64,000 nt of DNA from Burkholderiales bacterium (GCA_020355165.1 CP070661.1:2462724-2526723); one strand, 5' to 3'; counted from the stretch's first letter, positions 42,500 to 53,309 are shown. Notes: generated by a model from the letters alone, not told the origin. A program made the numbers and translations.

Positions 42500-43557
42500 G
42501 CGTTGGCTCGCCTCTCGACAGGAATGGTCATCGTCAGCTCGAACCGGTCGTGCCGCACGCGCGTCGTCAGCTCGGCTTCCAGATCGTAGATCAAAGCGAG
42601 CCGGCCGCGGATGTTGGCCAGCCCGATCTGGTTGCCCTCCCGCTGCAGCGGATCCTTGGCCACCGGATTGCTGACGAACATCTCCAGCCGGAAACCGAGC
42701 TGGCGCACCCGCACGACGATGCGGCACTCGCCTGCCTGCCGCTCGGCGCCATAGCGCACGGCGTTCTCGATCACCGGCTGCAGCAGCAGCTGCGGCACCC
42801 GCGCCCGCGGGTGCACCGCGCCGATGTCCCAGTCGACCTGCAGGCGCTCGCCGAGCCTGGTCTGCTCGATCTCGACGTACTTGCGGCACAGATCGAGCTC
42901 CTGCTCGAGCGGCACCAGCCGGCGCACGTCGCCCATCACGGCGCGGAACAGGTCGGCGACGGATTCCAGCATCCGCTCGGCACGGAGCGGGTCCGAGCGC
43001 ACCACCGCGACCACCGCGTTCAGGCTGTTGAAGAAGAAGTGTGGCCGGATGCGCGACTGCAGCGCCTGGAAGCGCGCCTCGGTGACCGCCGGCGAGAAGG
43101 CGCGGGCGCGCAGTTCGTAGTAGTGCTGCACGACGATGCCCAGGGCCAGCGCAGCCAGCAGCGCCGACCAGCGCGGGCCGCCCGACAGGTCGGGGCCGAT
43201 CGGCCCGATCACCAGCAGGATGACCGCGGTGCAGGCCACCGGCGTCAGCCAGGCCAGCAGCCGCTGCCCGGCCGGCGGCAGCTCCGGCGCGAAGCGGCGC
43301 AGCACGCACCAGGCGAGCAGCGACATCAGAAGCGCCGGCTCCAGCACCGCCGACAGTTCGATGAAGCGCAGCCACGCCGCCTGCCAGCTGGCATGACTGA
43401 GGAGCACCGGCAGGGCGACCACCGCGTTGGCACCCAGCGCCACCCGCAGCACGACCCCGAGGTTGCAGCCGTCCGGCACGACCAGCTGCGGCGGCGGCGC
43501 CGCCGTCTCGGCACGGCTGGCAGCCGCCGGATGGCCCAGGGCGTCCCTGACGGTCAT
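42496..43557 (-). CDS. algZ: LytS-family sensor histidine kinase, AlgZ-like
   Basis: 353 residues. Residues about 30-160 contain four to five membrane segments without a large periplasmic loop. The phospho-accepting histidine lies in [14 protein letters not shown], the His_kinase (PF06580) signature. The ATPase part has [16 protein letters not shown] and GLANIRGRL, the shortened N and G boxes of this class. Its stop overlaps the regulator start (ATGA), so it is the first gene of the pair. It is divergent from argH. Confidence 0.91.
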   Translation of the reverse strand: MTVRDALGHPAAASRAETAAPPPQLVVPDGCNLGVVLRVALGANAVVALPVLLSHASWQAAWLRFIELSAVLEPALLMSLLAWCVLRRFAPELPPAGQRLLAWLTPVACTAVILLVIGPIGPDLSGGPRWSALLAALALGIVVQHYYELRARAFSPAVTEARFQALQSRIRPHFFFNSLNAVVAVVRSDPLRAERMLESVADLFRAVMGDVRRLVPLEQELDLCRKYVEIEQTRLGERLQVDWDIGAVHPRARVPQLLLQPVIENAVRYGAERQAGECRIVVRVRQLGFRLEMFVSNPVAKDPLQREGNQIGLANIRGRLALIYDLEAELTTRVRHDRFELTMTIPVERRANA

Positions 43558-43710
43558 CGAGCCCGCCGTCGGCCCGGCAAGCCGCCCGGGAGCCGGCTCG
43601 ACAAGCTCTTACACTGCCGCTGGCGTGATGCAGTTCGCAAGTTGACCTCTCCCCGCCGACGGCCGGGCGGGCCGTGTGCCGCCGCTTCTCGATCATCAGC
43701 GCCACGAATT

Positions 43711-45153
43711 ATGTCAGCACACTCCTCTTCTCTCGATCGGAAGAACGGCGGATGGTCCGGCCGTTTCGGCGAACCGGTGGCCGACTTCGTGCTCCGCTAC
43801 ACGGCGAGCGTCGGCTTCGACCGCCGCCTTGCGCTGGCCGACATCGAGGCCTCGCTGGCGCATGCCGCCATGCTCGCCCACGTCGGCATCCTGCCGGCGC
43901 AGGACCTGGCCGACATCGAGCGCGGCCTGGCGCTGATCGGCGGCGAGATCGAGCGCGGCGAGTTCGGCTGGCAGCTGGCGCTGGAGGACGTGCACCTGAA
44001 CATCGAGCGCCGCCTGATCGAACTGGTGGGCGACGCCGGCAAGCGGCTGCACACCGGCCGCTCGCGCAACGACCAGGTGGCCACCGACGTGCGCCTGTGG
44101 CTGCGCGGCGAGATCGATGCCGTCGGCACCGCGCTGAGCGCGCTGCAGCACGCGCTGGTGGAGCAGGCGGCCGCGCACGCGGCCACCGTGATGCCGGGCT
44201 TCACCCACCTGCAGGTGGCGCAACCGGTGACCTTCGGCCACCACCTGCTCGCCTACGTCGAGATGTTCGAGCGCGACCGCGAGCGGATGCTCGACGCCCG
44301 CCGGCGGGTCAACCGGCTGCCCCTGGGCGCGGCGGCGCTGGCCGGCACCACCTTCCCGATCGACCGTGAGTTCGTCGCCGCGCGGCTGGGCTTCGAAGGC
44401 CTTGCCGAGAACTCGCTCGATGCGGTCAGCGATCGCGACTTCGCCATCGAGTTCGTCGCCGCGGCGGCGCTGGTGATGACGCACGTGTCGCGCCTGGCCG
44501 AGGAGCTGGTGCTGTGGATGAGCCCGCGCTTCGGCTTCGTGCGGCTGCCCGACCGCTTCACCACCGGCTCGTCGATCATGCCGCAGAAGAAGAATCCCGA
44601 CGTGCCGGAGCTCGCCCGCGGCAAGAGCGGCCGCGTCAGCGGCCACCTGGTGGCGCTGCTGACGCTGATGAAGGGCCAGCCGCTCGCCTACAACAAGGAC
44701 AACCAGGAGGACAAGGAGCCGCTGTTCGACACGGTCGACACCGTGCTCGACACGCTGCGCGCGCTGGCCGAGATGGTGCCAGGCATCGAGGTCGACGCCG
44801 AGGCGATGCGCCGCGCCGCCGAGGAGGGTTTCTCGACGGCGACCGATTTCGCCGACTACCTGGTCGGCAAAGGGCTGCCGTTCCGCGACGCGCACGAGGC
44901 GGTGGCGCGCGCGGTCAGGCTGGCGGTCGAGCGTGGCTGCATCCTCGCCGCGCTGCCGCTGGCCGAACTGCAGCGGCTGGCGCCGGCGGTGGGTGCCGAT
45001 GTGTTCGATCACCTGACCGTTGCCGGCTCGGTCGCCGCGCGCGACCATGTCGGCGGCACCAGCCCCCGGCAGGTTCGCACCCAGGTCGAGCGCTGGCGGG
45101 AGCGGCTCGCCGCGCGGGCACCGATGCACCGCCCGCAGGCGATTGGCGAATAG
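43711..45153 (+). CDS. argH: Argininosuccinate lyase
   Basis: Last step of arginine synthesis: argininosuccinate to arginine and fumarate. The 480-residue protein starts [33 protein letters not shown] and the superfamily signature [16 protein letters not shown] with the catalytic serine are intact. Length is slightly above E. coli ArgH (457) from a short N-terminal extension. Divergent from algZ with a 153-bp gap. Confidence 0.97.
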   Translation: MSAHSSSLDRKNGGWSGRFGEPVADFVLRYTASVGFDRRLALADIEASLAHAAMLAHVGILPAQDLADIERGLALIGGEIERGEFGWQLALEDVHLNIERRLIELVGDAGKRLHTGRSRNDQVATDVRLWLRGEIDAVGTALSALQHALVEQAAAHAATVMPGFTHLQVAQPVTFGHHLLAYVEMFERDRERMLDARRRVNRLPLGAAALAGTTFPIDREFVAARLGFEGLAENSLDAVSDRDFAIEFVAAAALVMTHVSRLAEELVLWMSPRFGFVRLPDRFTTGSSIMPQKKNPDVPELARGKSGRVSGHLVALLTLMKGQPLAYNKDNQEDKEPLFDTVDTVLDTLRALAEMVPGIEVDAEAMRRAAEEGFSTATDFADYLVGKGLPFRDAHEAVARAVRLAVERGCILAALPLAELQRLAPAVGADVFDHLTVAGSVAARDHVGGTSPRQVRTQVERWRERLAARAPMHRPQAIGE

Positions 45154-45234
45154 AATCGCGCGGCTCGCCGGGACGCCGCCGCGGGTGGCGATGGCGGACG
45201 ACCGGCCCGGGTCTGGTTCGGTGAGGAGGCGCAC

Positions 45235-45828
45235 ATGCAGGCACTGCTGCGACTGTCGAAGGCGATCGACTGGCTGAACGAACGGGTCGGCCGCGCGGTG
45301 CTGTGGCTGGTCCTGGTCGCGGTGCTGATCAGCGCCGGCAACGCCCTCGTGCGCAAGCTGTTCGACACCAGTTCGAACGCCTGGCTGGAGATCCAGTGGT
45401 ACCTGTTCTCGGCGATCTTCCTGCTGTGCTCCGGCTACACGCTGCTGCGCAACGAGCACGTGCGCATCGACGTGTTCCACGGACACACCAGCCTGCGCAC
45501 GCAGGCAAAGATCGACATCTTCGGGCTGCTCGTGTTCCTGCTGCCGGCGATGTGCCTGATCGGCTGGCTTTCGTGGCCGTTCTTTCTGCGGGCTTTCGAG
45601 TCCGGCGAGATGTCGCAGAACGCCGGCGGCCTGATCCGCTGGCCCGTCTACATCCTGATGCCGATCGGCTTCACGCTGCTGTGCCTGCAGGGCGTCTCCG
45701 AGCTCATCAAGCGGGTCGCCTTCCTCAAGGGACTGATCGCCTCTCCCGTCTACTCGAAGCACGGCAAGACGGCTGAAGAGGAGCTTGTCGACGAGATCCG
45801 GGCAATGGCCGAGGGAGAGTCGAAATGA
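45235..45828 (+). CDS. dctQ: TRAP transporter small permease (DctQ)
   Basis: Four-helix inner-membrane subunit of a tripartite periplasmic transporter, 197 residues. The segments centre on VLWLVLVAVLISAGNALV, WYLFSAIFLLCSGYTLL, a third over LLVFLLPAMCLIGW and a fourth over VYILMPIGFTLLCLQG. The NEHVRIDVF motif is typical of DctQ. The C-terminus has an acidic cytoplasmic tail. GAGGAGG precedes the ATG. Its stop overlaps the start of the large permease gene (ATGA). Confidence 0.94.
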   Translation: MQALLRLSKAIDWLNERVGRAVLWLVLVAVLISAGNALVRKLFDTSSNAWLEIQWYLFSAIFLLCSGYTLLRNEHVRIDVFHGHTSLRTQAKIDIFGLLVFLLPAMCLIGWLSWPFFLRAFESGEMSQNAGGLIRWPVYILMPIGFTLLCLQGVSELIKRVAFLKGLIASPVYSKHGKTAEEELVDEIRAMAEGESK

Positions 45829-47597
45829 TGCAGTTCGTCGCCGCGAACATGGCGCCGATCATGTTCGCGGGGCTGGTCTTCTTCCTGCTGCTCGGCTTCC
45901 CGGTCGCCTTCAGTCTGGCCGCCTGTGGGCTGTTCTTCGGCGTCATCGGCATCGAGCTCGGGCTGCTGCACGAGACGCTGTTCCAGGCGCTGCCGCTGCG
46001 GCTGTTCGGCATCATGCAGAACGACACGCTGCTGGCCGTGCCATTTTTCACCTTCATGGGGCTGATCCTCGAGCGCAGCGGCATGGCCGAGGACCTGCTC
46101 GACACGGTCGGTCAGCTGTTCGGGCCGGTGCGCGGCGGGCTGGCCTTCGCGGTCGTGTTCGTCGGCGCGATGCTGGCGGCCACCACCGGCGTGGTGGCCG
46201 CTTCGGTCATCTCGATGGGCCTGATCTCGCTGCCGATCATGCTGCGCTACGGCTACGACCGCAAGGTCGCCACCGGCGTGATCGCCGCCTCGGGCACGCT
46301 GGCACAGATCATTCCGCCGTCGCTGGTGCTGATCATCATGGCCGACCAGCTCGGCCGCAGCGTCGGCGACATGTACCGCGGCGCCTTCATTCCGGGCTTC
46401 ATCCTGACCGGGCTGTACGCCAGCTACATCGTCCTGGTCACGATGGTCAAGCCGCAGTGGGCGCCGGCGCTGCCGCCGGAGGCGCGCACGATCCGCGAGG
46501 ACGACGGCTCGAGCGGGCTGAAGTCGCTCGGCGCGCTGGTCGTGCTGGCCGCCGCCGTGGCCTACGGCTTCGAATACTGGTACACGGGCCACTACCCCGA
46601 GGCGAGCACCGAGGAGATCGTCGTGCTCGGGCTGATGGCGGCGATCGGCGCCGCCTTCGTGCTGTCGCTGATCAACAAGGCCCTGCGGCTGAACCTGCTA
46701 TCGCGCATCGCCGAGCGGACCACCTTCGTGCTGATCCCGCCGCTGGCGCTGATCTTCCTGGTGCTCGGCACGATCTTCATCGGCGTGGCGACCCCGACCG
46801 AAGGCGGCGCGATGGGCGCCACCGGCGCGCTGGTGATGGCGCTGGCCCGCAGGCGGCTGTCGTGGTCGCTGCTGAAGCAGGCGATGGACACCACGGCCAA
46901 GCTGTCGACCTTCGTCATCTTCATCCTGATCGGCTCGACGGTGTTCAACCTGTCGTTCCAGGGGGTCGACGGCGCCAAGTGGGTCGAGCACCTGCTGTCC
47001 GACCTGCCCGGCGGCCAGGTGGGCTTCCTGATCGTGGTGAACATCATGGTGTTCATCCTGGCGTTCTTCCTCGACTTCTTCGAGCTCGCCTTCATCATCG
47101 TGCCGCTGCTGGGGCCGGTGGCGGAGAAGCTCGGCATCGACCTGATCTGGTTCGGCGTGCTGCTGGCGGTCAACATGCAGACCTCGTTCATGCACCCGCC
47201 GTTCGGCTTCGCCTTGTTCTACCTGCGCAGCGTGGCGGCGCGCGAGGACTACGTCGACACGCTGACCGGCAGGACGATCGCCAAGGTGACCACCGGCCAG
47301 ATCTACTGGGGCGCGGTGCCGTTCGTCGGCATCCAGCTGATCATGGTCGCCCTGGTCATCTTCTTCCCGCAGATGGTCATCGGCGACATCGAGAAGCGCA
47401 AGAAGATCGACATCGACAGCATCAAGATCGAGATCCCGACCGACACCCAGTACAAGTCCATCGATCCGATGAAGGGAATGGCGCGGCCGCAGGGTGCCGA
47501 GAAGCCGCCGGCGGACAAGGGCGGCGGCCAGGCGCCGGCCGAGGAGGACCCGATGAAGGCGATCCTGCGGTCGCTGGAGAGCGAGCCGAAGAAGTAG
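45825..47597 (+). CDS. dctM: TRAP transporter large permease (DctM)
   Basis: Sodium-coupled transport subunit, 590 residues, longer than the usual 430 owing to an insertion of two to three helices near residues 220-300 and a polar C-terminal tail. Family signatures are VGQLFGPVRGGLAFAVV, GTLAQIIPPSLVLIIMADQ and GVATPTEGGAMGATGALV. It has 12 or more hydrophobic segments. It is coupled to dctQ. The substrate is unknown: organic acids, amino acids or mannitol-type compounds are all possible for this long form. Confidence 0.94.
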   Translation: MMQFVAANMAPIMFAGLVFFLLLGFPVAFSLAACGLFFGVIGIELGLLHETLFQALPLRLFGIMQNDTLLAVPFFTFMGLILERSGMAEDLLDTVGQLFGPVRGGLAFAVVFVGAMLAATTGVVAASVISMGLISLPIMLRYGYDRKVATGVIAASGTLAQIIPPSLVLIIMADQLGRSVGDMYRGAFIPGFILTGLYASYIVLVTMVKPQWAPALPPEARTIREDDGSSGLKSLGALVVLAAAVAYGFEYWYTGHYPEASTEEIVVLGLMAAIGAAFVLSLINKALRLNLLSRIAERTTFVLIPPLALIFLVLGTIFIGVATPTEGGAMGATGALVMALARRRLSWSLLKQAMDTTAKLSTFVIFILIGSTVFNLSFQGVDGAKWVEHLLSDLPGGQVGFLIVVNIMVFILAFFLDFFELAFIIVPLLGPVAEKLGIDLIWFGVLLAVNMQTSFMHPPFGFALFYLRSVAAREDYVDTLTGRTIAKVTTGQIYWGAVPFVGIQLIMVALVIFFPQMVIGDIEKRKKIDIDSIKIEIPTDTQYKSIDPMKGMARPQGAEKPPADKGGGQAPAEEDPMKAILRSLESEPKK

Positions 47598-47612
47598 CAC
47601 GGCGCGGCAAAG

Positions 47613-47639
47613 AAAAAGCCCCGCAGTGCGGGGCTTTTT
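47613..47639. terminator. Bidirectional intrinsic terminator between dctM and dctP
   Basis: AAAAAGCCCCGC and GCGGGGCTTTTT form a perfect 12-bp hairpin with an AGT loop and T-runs on both strands. It lies between the two convergent genes of the same transporter and should stop transcription from both sides. Confidence 0.95.
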
Positions 47640-47655
47640 CGTCTCTGCGCGACGG

Positions 47656-48741
47656 TCAGAGCCGCTGCGCCGCCATGAAGTTGTCGAACTCGCGCTCGCA
47701 GATGCGGAACCACAGCACCTGGTCGGCGCGGAACTTCGACCAGTCCTCGTAGACCTTCTTCCAGTTGGCGTTCTTCGAGGCGAGATCGGCGTAGACCTCG
47801 TTGGCCGCCTTGAACGCCGCCTCCATCACCGGCCGCGGCATGGCCTTGAGCACCGTCCCCTGGGCGACCAGGCGCTTCAGCGCCGCCGGGTTGCGGGCGT
47901 CGTAGCGCGCCTGCATCACGATGTGCGCGTGCGACGCCGCCGCCTCGATCGCCGCCTTGTAGTCGGCCGGCAGCGCGTCGTAGGCCTTCGTATTGACGTA
48001 GATCGACAGCTGCGGGCCGCCTTCCCACCAGCCCGGGTAGTAGTAGTTCTTGGCAACCTTGAAGAAGCCGAGCTTCTCGTCGTCGTAGGGACCGACCCAC
48101 TCGGTCGCGTCGATCGTGCCCTTCTCGAGCGCCGGGTAGATCTCGCCGGCCGGGATATTCTGCGGCACGCCGCCGATGGCCGACAGCACCTTGCCGCCGA
48201 AGCCGCCGATGCGCATCTTCAGGCCCTTGATGTCGTCGAGGCTGTTGATCTCCTTGCGGTACCAGCCGCCCATCTGTGCGCCGGTATTGCCGCAGGGGAA
48301 GTTGACCATGTTGTAGTTCTTGTAGAACTCGCGCATCAGCTTCATGCCGTTGCCGTCGTACATCCAGGCGGTCTGCTGGCGCGAGTTCAGGCCGAACGGC
48401 ACGGCGCAGTCGAAGGCGAAGGTCTCGTCCTTGCCGAAGAAGTAGTAAGGCGCCGTGTGCGCGCACTCGAGCGTGCCGTTCTGCACCGCGTCGACGACGC
48501 CGAACGCTGGCACCAGCTCGCCGCCCTGATGCACGCTGATCTGGAACTTGCCGCCGGTGTTGTCGGCGACCGCCTTGGCGAAGACCTCGCCCGCGCCGTA
48601 GATGGTGTCCAGGCTCTTGGGGAAGCTGGAGGCCAGGCGCCAGCGGATCGAGGCCTGGGCGCGGACCGCCGGTGCGGCCACGATCGCGGCCGTCGCCGCG
48701 GCGCCGACGCCGGCCTGACGAATGAAGGAACGACGTTGCAT
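47656..48741 (-). CDS. dctP: TRAP transporter solute-binding protein (DctP)
   Basis: Periplasmic binding protein of 361 residues from the ATG at 48741 behind AAGGAG. MQRRSFIRQAGVGAAATAA is a twin-arginine signal ending at AQA, so it is likely exported folded through Tat. The mature protein has WRLASSFPKSLDTIYG, PAFGVVDAVQNGTLE and ATEWVGPYDDEKLGF; this is the TakP-like group, which binds 2-oxo acids or related carboxylates with bound cations. It converges on the permease genes, an unusual split for one transporter. Confidence 0.93.
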   Translation of the reverse strand: MQRRSFIRQAGVGAAATAAIVAAPAVRAQASIRWRLASSFPKSLDTIYGAGEVFAKAVADNTGGKFQISVHQGGELVPAFGVVDAVQNGTLECAHTAPYYFFGKDETFAFDCAVPFGLNSRQQTAWMYDGNGMKLMREFYKNYNMVNFPCGNTGAQMGGWYRKEINSLDDIKGLKMRIGGFGGKVLSAIGGVPQNIPAGEIYPALEKGTIDATEWVGPYDDEKLGFFKVAKNYYYPGWWEGGPQLSIYVNTKAYDALPADYKAAIEAAASHAHIVMQARYDARNPAALKRLVAQGTVLKAMPRPVMEAAFKAANEVYADLASKNANWKKVYEDWSKFRADQVLWFRICEREFDNFMAAQRL

Positions 48742-48881
48742 GGATGCTCCTTGGTGGCTGATTCTGCGAGTGTTGTCACGAAAGAGTTCGGCACTGACCG
48801 GCCACGCCGGCCCGCTCGACTCGGCGCGGATTGTAGTACCGCCGCCTCGGGGAGGGATAGCAGGCAGGGGAGTCGGGCCGC

Positions 48882-50231
48882 TCAGGCGCCGCCGACCGTC
48901 ATCTGCTCGATCAGCAGCGAGCCGGTGGTGCGCCCGCCGCGCTCGAGGCGGTCGGCGCCGACGGCGACGATGCCGGCGAACATGTCGCGCAGGTTGCCGG
49001 CAATGGTGATCTCCTCGACCGGGTAGGCGATCTCGCCGTTGCGGACCCAGAAGCCGCTGGCGCCGCGCGAATAGTCGCCGGTGACGTAGTTGATGCCCTG
49101 CCCGATCAGCTCGGTCACCAGCAGTCCGGTGCCGAGCCTGCGCAGCATCGCCGCGAAGTCGTCGCCCGGCCGGGTCAGCGTCGAGCGAAGTTGGAGGTTG
49201 TAGGCGCCACCGGCGTTGCCGGTGCTCTTCATGCCGAGCTTGCGCGCCGAGTAGGTCGACAGGAAGTAGCCGCGCAGCACGCCGTCGGCCACCACGTCGC
49301 GCTCGCAGCCGCGCACGCCCTCGTCGTCGAAGGCGCCGGAGCTGATGCCGCGCGGCTGATAGGGGTCCTCGTGGATGCTCACGTGCGGCGCGAACAGCGG
49401 CTTGCCCAGCGAGTCGACCAGGAACGACGCCTTGCGGTAAAGCGAGCCGCCGCTGGCGGCGTGCACGAAGCTGCCCATCAGGCCGCAGGCCAATGGCGCC
49501 TCGAACAGCACCGGTACCTTGCGCGTCCTCAGCCGCCGCGCCGACAGCCGCGCCAGTGCCCGCCGCGCCGCGTAGTCGCCGAGCGCCTGCGGCGAGGCCA
49601 GCGAAGCGGCCACGCGCGAGGCGCTGTACCAGTCGTCGCGCTGCATGCCTTTCGCGTCCTGCGCGATCGGCGTCACCGACAGCGAGTGGCGCGAGTACGG
49701 AAAGCCGGCGCAGAAGCCGCGCGTGTTGGCGAGCACGAAATGCCCCGACGAGGTGTAGACATTGGCGCCCTCGGAGTTGACGATCTGCGGGCTGACGGCG
49801 AAGGCGGCGCGCTCGGCGGCCTGGGCGAGCTCGATCGCCTGCTCGACCTGCAGGTCCCACGGGTGGAACAGCGCGAGGTCGCGCGGCGCGCGCTCGAGGG
49901 TGTCCTCGTCGGGCAGGCCGGCGGCCGGATCCTCGGCGGTGAAGCGGGCGATGCTGTAGGCGGCTTCGACAGCCTGGCGAATGGCGGCAGTGGCGAAGTC
50001 GGAGGTCGAGGCGTTGCCGCGCCGGCTGCCGAGGTAGACGGTGATGCCGAGGCCCTTGTCGCGCGTGTGCTCGATGGTCTCGACCTTGGCCCGCCGCGTG
50101 CTCACCGACAGCCCGACCGATTCGCTGATATCGGCCACCGCATCGCTGGCACCAAGCGAGCGCGCCGCGTCGAGCGCCTGCTGCGCAATGGCGCGGAGTT
50201 GGTCGTCTGACAAGGCGAACAGGGAGCTCAT
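48882..50231 (-). CDS. pmbA: Metalloprotease PmbA/TldE
   Basis: 449-residue subunit of the TldD/TldE protease, which trims peptides such as microcin B17 precursors and unstable antitoxins. TldE lacks the catalytic HExxH motif and none is visible here; the protein carries ITVYLGSRRGNASTSD, VLFEAPLACGLMGSFV and GINYVTGDYSRGASGFW, all typical. The partner tldD is not in the window. It is divergent from darP with 60 bp between. Confidence 0.95.
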   Translation of the reverse strand: MSSLFALSDDQLRAIAQQALDAARSLGASDAVADISESVGLSVSTRRAKVETIEHTRDKGLGITVYLGSRRGNASTSDFATAAIRQAVEAAYSIARFTAEDPAAGLPDEDTLERAPRDLALFHPWDLQVEQAIELAQAAERAAFAVSPQIVNSEGANVYTSSGHFVLANTRGFCAGFPYSRHSLSVTPIAQDAKGMQRDDWYSASRVAASLASPQALGDYAARRALARLSARRLRTRKVPVLFEAPLACGLMGSFVHAASGGSLYRKASFLVDSLGKPLFAPHVSIHEDPYQPRGISSGAFDDEGVRGCERDVVADGVLRGYFLSTYSARKLGMKSTGNAGGAYNLQLRSTLTRPGDDFAAMLRRLGTGLLVTELIGQGINYVTGDYSRGASGFWVRNGEIAYPVEEITIAGNLRDMFAGIVAVGADRLERGGRTTGSLLIEQMTVGGA

Positions 50232-50291
50232 CGAGGCATCCGGCAGGTGAGGGCGAAAGGGCGCGCGAACGGCTGGCTATGATAGCCAGCG

Positions 50292-50827
50292 ATGGTTCAC
50301 AAGGCCCCCACTGCCCCGATGCCGCCCGAAGAAGGCAGCGTCGAGCGGCCGAGCAAGTCGCAGCGCAAGCGGGAGATGACCGCGCTGCAGGACCTCGGCG
50401 AGTCGCTGCTGCGGTTGACGGCAGCCGAGCGGGCGCGCCTCGACCTGCCGGAGGCGCTGCACGAGGCGCTCGAAGAGACGGCGCGCATCGGCTCGCACGA
50501 GGCGCGCCGCCGGCACCTGCAGTACATCGGCAAGCTGATGCGGCAGGTCGATCCGCAGCCGTTGCGCGCGGCGATCGACGATGCCACCGGCGAGTCGAAG
50601 CAGGCGGTGGCGCTGATGCATCGTTGCGAGCGGCTGCGCGACGCGCTGCTCGCCGACGACGCGGCCCTCGGCAGCGTGCTCGCCGATTTCCCGGCCGCTG
50701 ACGCGCAGCAGCTGCGGGCGACCATCCGCGCCGCCCGCCGCGAGCACGCGCAGGGCCGGCCGTCCAGGCACTCGCGCCAGCTGTATCGCTGGCTGCACGA
50801 CCAGTACCGGCACAAGGGTCAGCACTC

Positions 50828-50831
<4 letters not shown>
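50292..50831 (+). CDS. darP: DarP/YjgA ribosome-associated protein (DUF615)
   Basis: 179 residues with PSKSQRKREMTALQDLGE near the start, IGSHEARRRHLQYIGKLMR in the middle and SRQLYRWLHDQY at the end, the three conserved blocks of DUF615. The E. coli protein associates with 50S assembly intermediates. It overlaps mog by four bases (ATGA). The pmbA-darP arrangement is conserved across proteobacteria. Confidence 0.95.
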
Positions 50832-51442
<611 letters not shown>

Positions 51443-51460
51443 GCGGCGCCGGGGAAGCAG

Positions 51461-52120
51461 GTGCTCGAACTGATCGAACTGCAGACGACGGCCGAGCCGG
51501 CGCGCGCCGTGATCTGGCTGCACGGCCTCGGCGCCGACGGCTACGACTTCGTGCCGCTGGTGAAGGAACTCGAGAACATGGGCGCGCCGGCGGCCCGCTA
51601 CGTGTTCCCGCACGCGCCGATGCGGCCGGTGACGATCAACAACGGCTTCGTCATGCGCGCCTGGTACGACATCCGCACTGCCGATCTGGCCCACCGCGAG
51701 GACGAGCAGTCGATCCGCGCCTCGCAGCGGCTGGTCGAGGAACTGATCGCGCGCGAGACGCAGCGGGGGATCCCGCGCGCGCGGATCGTGCTGGCCGGCT
51801 TCTCGCAGGGCGCGGCGATCACGCTGCAGGCCGGCCTGCGCCAGGCCGAGCCATTGGCCGGCCTGATTGCGCTGTCGGGTTACCTGCCGCTGCAGGACAG
51901 GCTGGCCGCCGAACGGCACGCCGCCAGTGCCGGCGTGCCGATCCTGATGGCGCACGGCACCGACGACCCGGTGGTGCCGATTGCCCGCGCCATCCACTCA
52001 CGCGACCTGCTCGCCTCGCTCGGCTACGCGGTCGGCTGGCACGAGTATCCGATGCCGCACTCGGTCTGCGCCGAGGAGATCGAAGCGATCGCCGCGTTCC
52101 TCGGCCAGCGGCTCGGCTGA
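51461..52120 (+). CDS. Carboxylesterase/phospholipase-family serine hydrolase
   Basis: 219 residues from a GTG at 51461; no ATG lies before the conserved fold and the stop of mog is 18 bp upstream. IWLHGLGADGYDF forms the oxyanion hole, LAGFSQGAAI holds the nucleophile serine, MAHGTDDPVVP the aspartate and MPHSVC the histidine. This is the acyl-protein thioesterase/EstB-like group. It is probably cytoplasmic, since there is no signal peptide. It is read after mog, likely in one transcript. Confidence 0.92.
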   Translation: MLELIELQTTAEPARAVIWLHGLGADGYDFVPLVKELENMGAPAARYVFPHAPMRPVTINNGFVMRAWYDIRTADLAHREDEQSIRASQRLVEELIARETQRGIPRARIVLAGFSQGAAITLQAGLRQAEPLAGLIALSGYLPLQDRLAAERHAASAGVPILMAHGTDDPVVPIARAIHSRDLLASLGYAVGWHEYPMPHSVCAEEIEAIAAFLGQRLG

Positions 52121-52138
52121 GCCCGGACCTAGCACCCG

Positions 52139-52549
52139 TCAGGCGCGCCGGCGCGCATCGAGGCTCCAGCCGCCCGCGCCGAGCGCCGCCACCATCAGCA
52201 GCCCGCCGGTGGCGGCCATGTTCTTCATGAACATCAGGTACTCGATGCGCTGCCGGTCGGCCGCTGCGGCCCAGAAGTCGTGGAAGAGCAGCGACGCCAG
52301 CACGGTGAATACGGCGAGCGCCGCCGCCGCCCAGCGCGCCTTGAACCCGGCCATCAGGGCGAGGCCGGCAACGATCTCGAGGACGATCGTCGCTGCCGCC
52401 AGCAGCTGCGGCGCCGGCAGGCCGCGGGAGCCGATGTAGCCGGCGACGCCGTCGAAGCCGCCGATCTTCGAGAAGCCGGCGAGCACGAACATCAGCGCCA
52501 GCAGGAAGCGGCCGACTAGGGCCAGCGAGTTCGATGCATTGCCGTTCAT
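52139..52549 (-). CDS. DoxX-family membrane protein
   Basis: 136 residues with four hydrophobic segments: VGRFLLALMFVLAGFSKI, LLAAATIVLEIVAGLALM, AAALAVFTVLASLLFHDFW and a last one over GGLLMVAALGA. The GRFLLALMFVLAGFSKI opening is the family signature. AAGGAA precedes the ATG. It follows the pirin gene by 52 bp on the same strand and the pair appears to be controlled from the divergent LysR gene. Function is not known; related proteins affect redox balance. Confidence 0.92.
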   Translation of the reverse strand: MNGNASNSLALVGRFLLALMFVLAGFSKIGGFDGVAGYIGSRGLPAPQLLAAATIVLEIVAGLALMAGFKARWAAAALAVFTVLASLLFHDFWAAAADRQRIEYLMFMKNMAATGGLLMVAALGAGGWSLDARRRA

Positions 52550-52601
52550 GGTTTCGTTCCTTTCGTTGGTCGTGGCTGGGCGAGGTCGATCGGCTTGACG
52601 C

Positions 52602-53309
52602 TCAGTGCCTCGGCGGCAGGTCGAACAGCAGCAGCTCGGCGTCGTCCGCGGCGACGATTGCCAGCCGCGTCTCGTCGCTGATCTTCGCCGCGTCGCCGCC
52701 GGCGAGCCGCTGGCCGTTGACGGTCGCCGAGCCGCGCACCAGGTGCAGGTAGCCGAGGCGGCCGTCGGCCAGCTCGGCCGTGACCGTCTGGCCAGCGGCC
52801 AGCCGCGACGCGTACAGGCGGGCGTCCTGGTGGATCCGCACCGAGCCGCCGGCGCCGTCGGGCGAGGCGATCAGCAGCAGGCGGCCCTGCCTGTCGGCAT
52901 CGCCGAAGCGCTTCTCCTCGTAACCCGGCGGGATGCCGGTGACGTTCGGCTCGATCCAGATCTGCAGGAAGTGCGTCTCCCGGTCCGGCGCGTGGTTGTA
53001 CTCGGAGTGACGCACGCCGCTGCCGGCGCTCATCCGCTGCACGTCGCCGGGCCGGATCACCGAGCCGTTGCCCATGCTGTCCTTGTGCGCCAACTCGCCG
53101 GCGAGCACGTAGCTGATGATCTCCATGTCGCGGTGCCCGTGCGTGCCGAAGCCCGTGCCGGGCGCCACGCGATCCTCGTTGATCACCCGCAGCGGCCCGA
53201 AGCCCATGTGCGCGGGGTCGTAGTAGTCGGCGAACGAAAAGCTGTGGAAGGACTTCAGCCAGCCATGGTCGGCATAGCCCCGTTCCTGACTTCTGCGCAA
53301 CGTGATCAT
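52602..53309 (-). CDS. Pirin-family bicupin
   Basis: 235 residues from the ATG at 53309 with GAGGAA upstream; longer in-frame starts lack a ribosome binding site. The N-terminal cupin binds metal with H-x-H in FGTHGHRDMEIISYVL, then the later glutamate/histidine in SGVRHSEYNHA. Some bacterial pirins have quercetin 2,3-dioxygenase activity (YhhW); others act as redox or regulatory proteins. It is the first gene of a pirin-doxX pair, divergent from the LysR gene. Confidence 0.93.
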   Translation of the reverse strand: MITLRRSQERGYADHGWLKSFHSFSFADYYDPAHMGFGPLRVINEDRVAPGTGFGTHGHRDMEIISYVLAGELAHKDSMGNGSVIRPGDVQRMSAGSGVRHSEYNHAPDRETHFLQIWIEPNVTGIPPGYEEKRFGDADRQGRLLLIASPDGAGGSVRIHQDARLYASRLAAGQTVTAELADGRLGYLHLVRGSATVNGQRLAGGDAAKISDETRLAIVAADDAELLLFDLPPRH

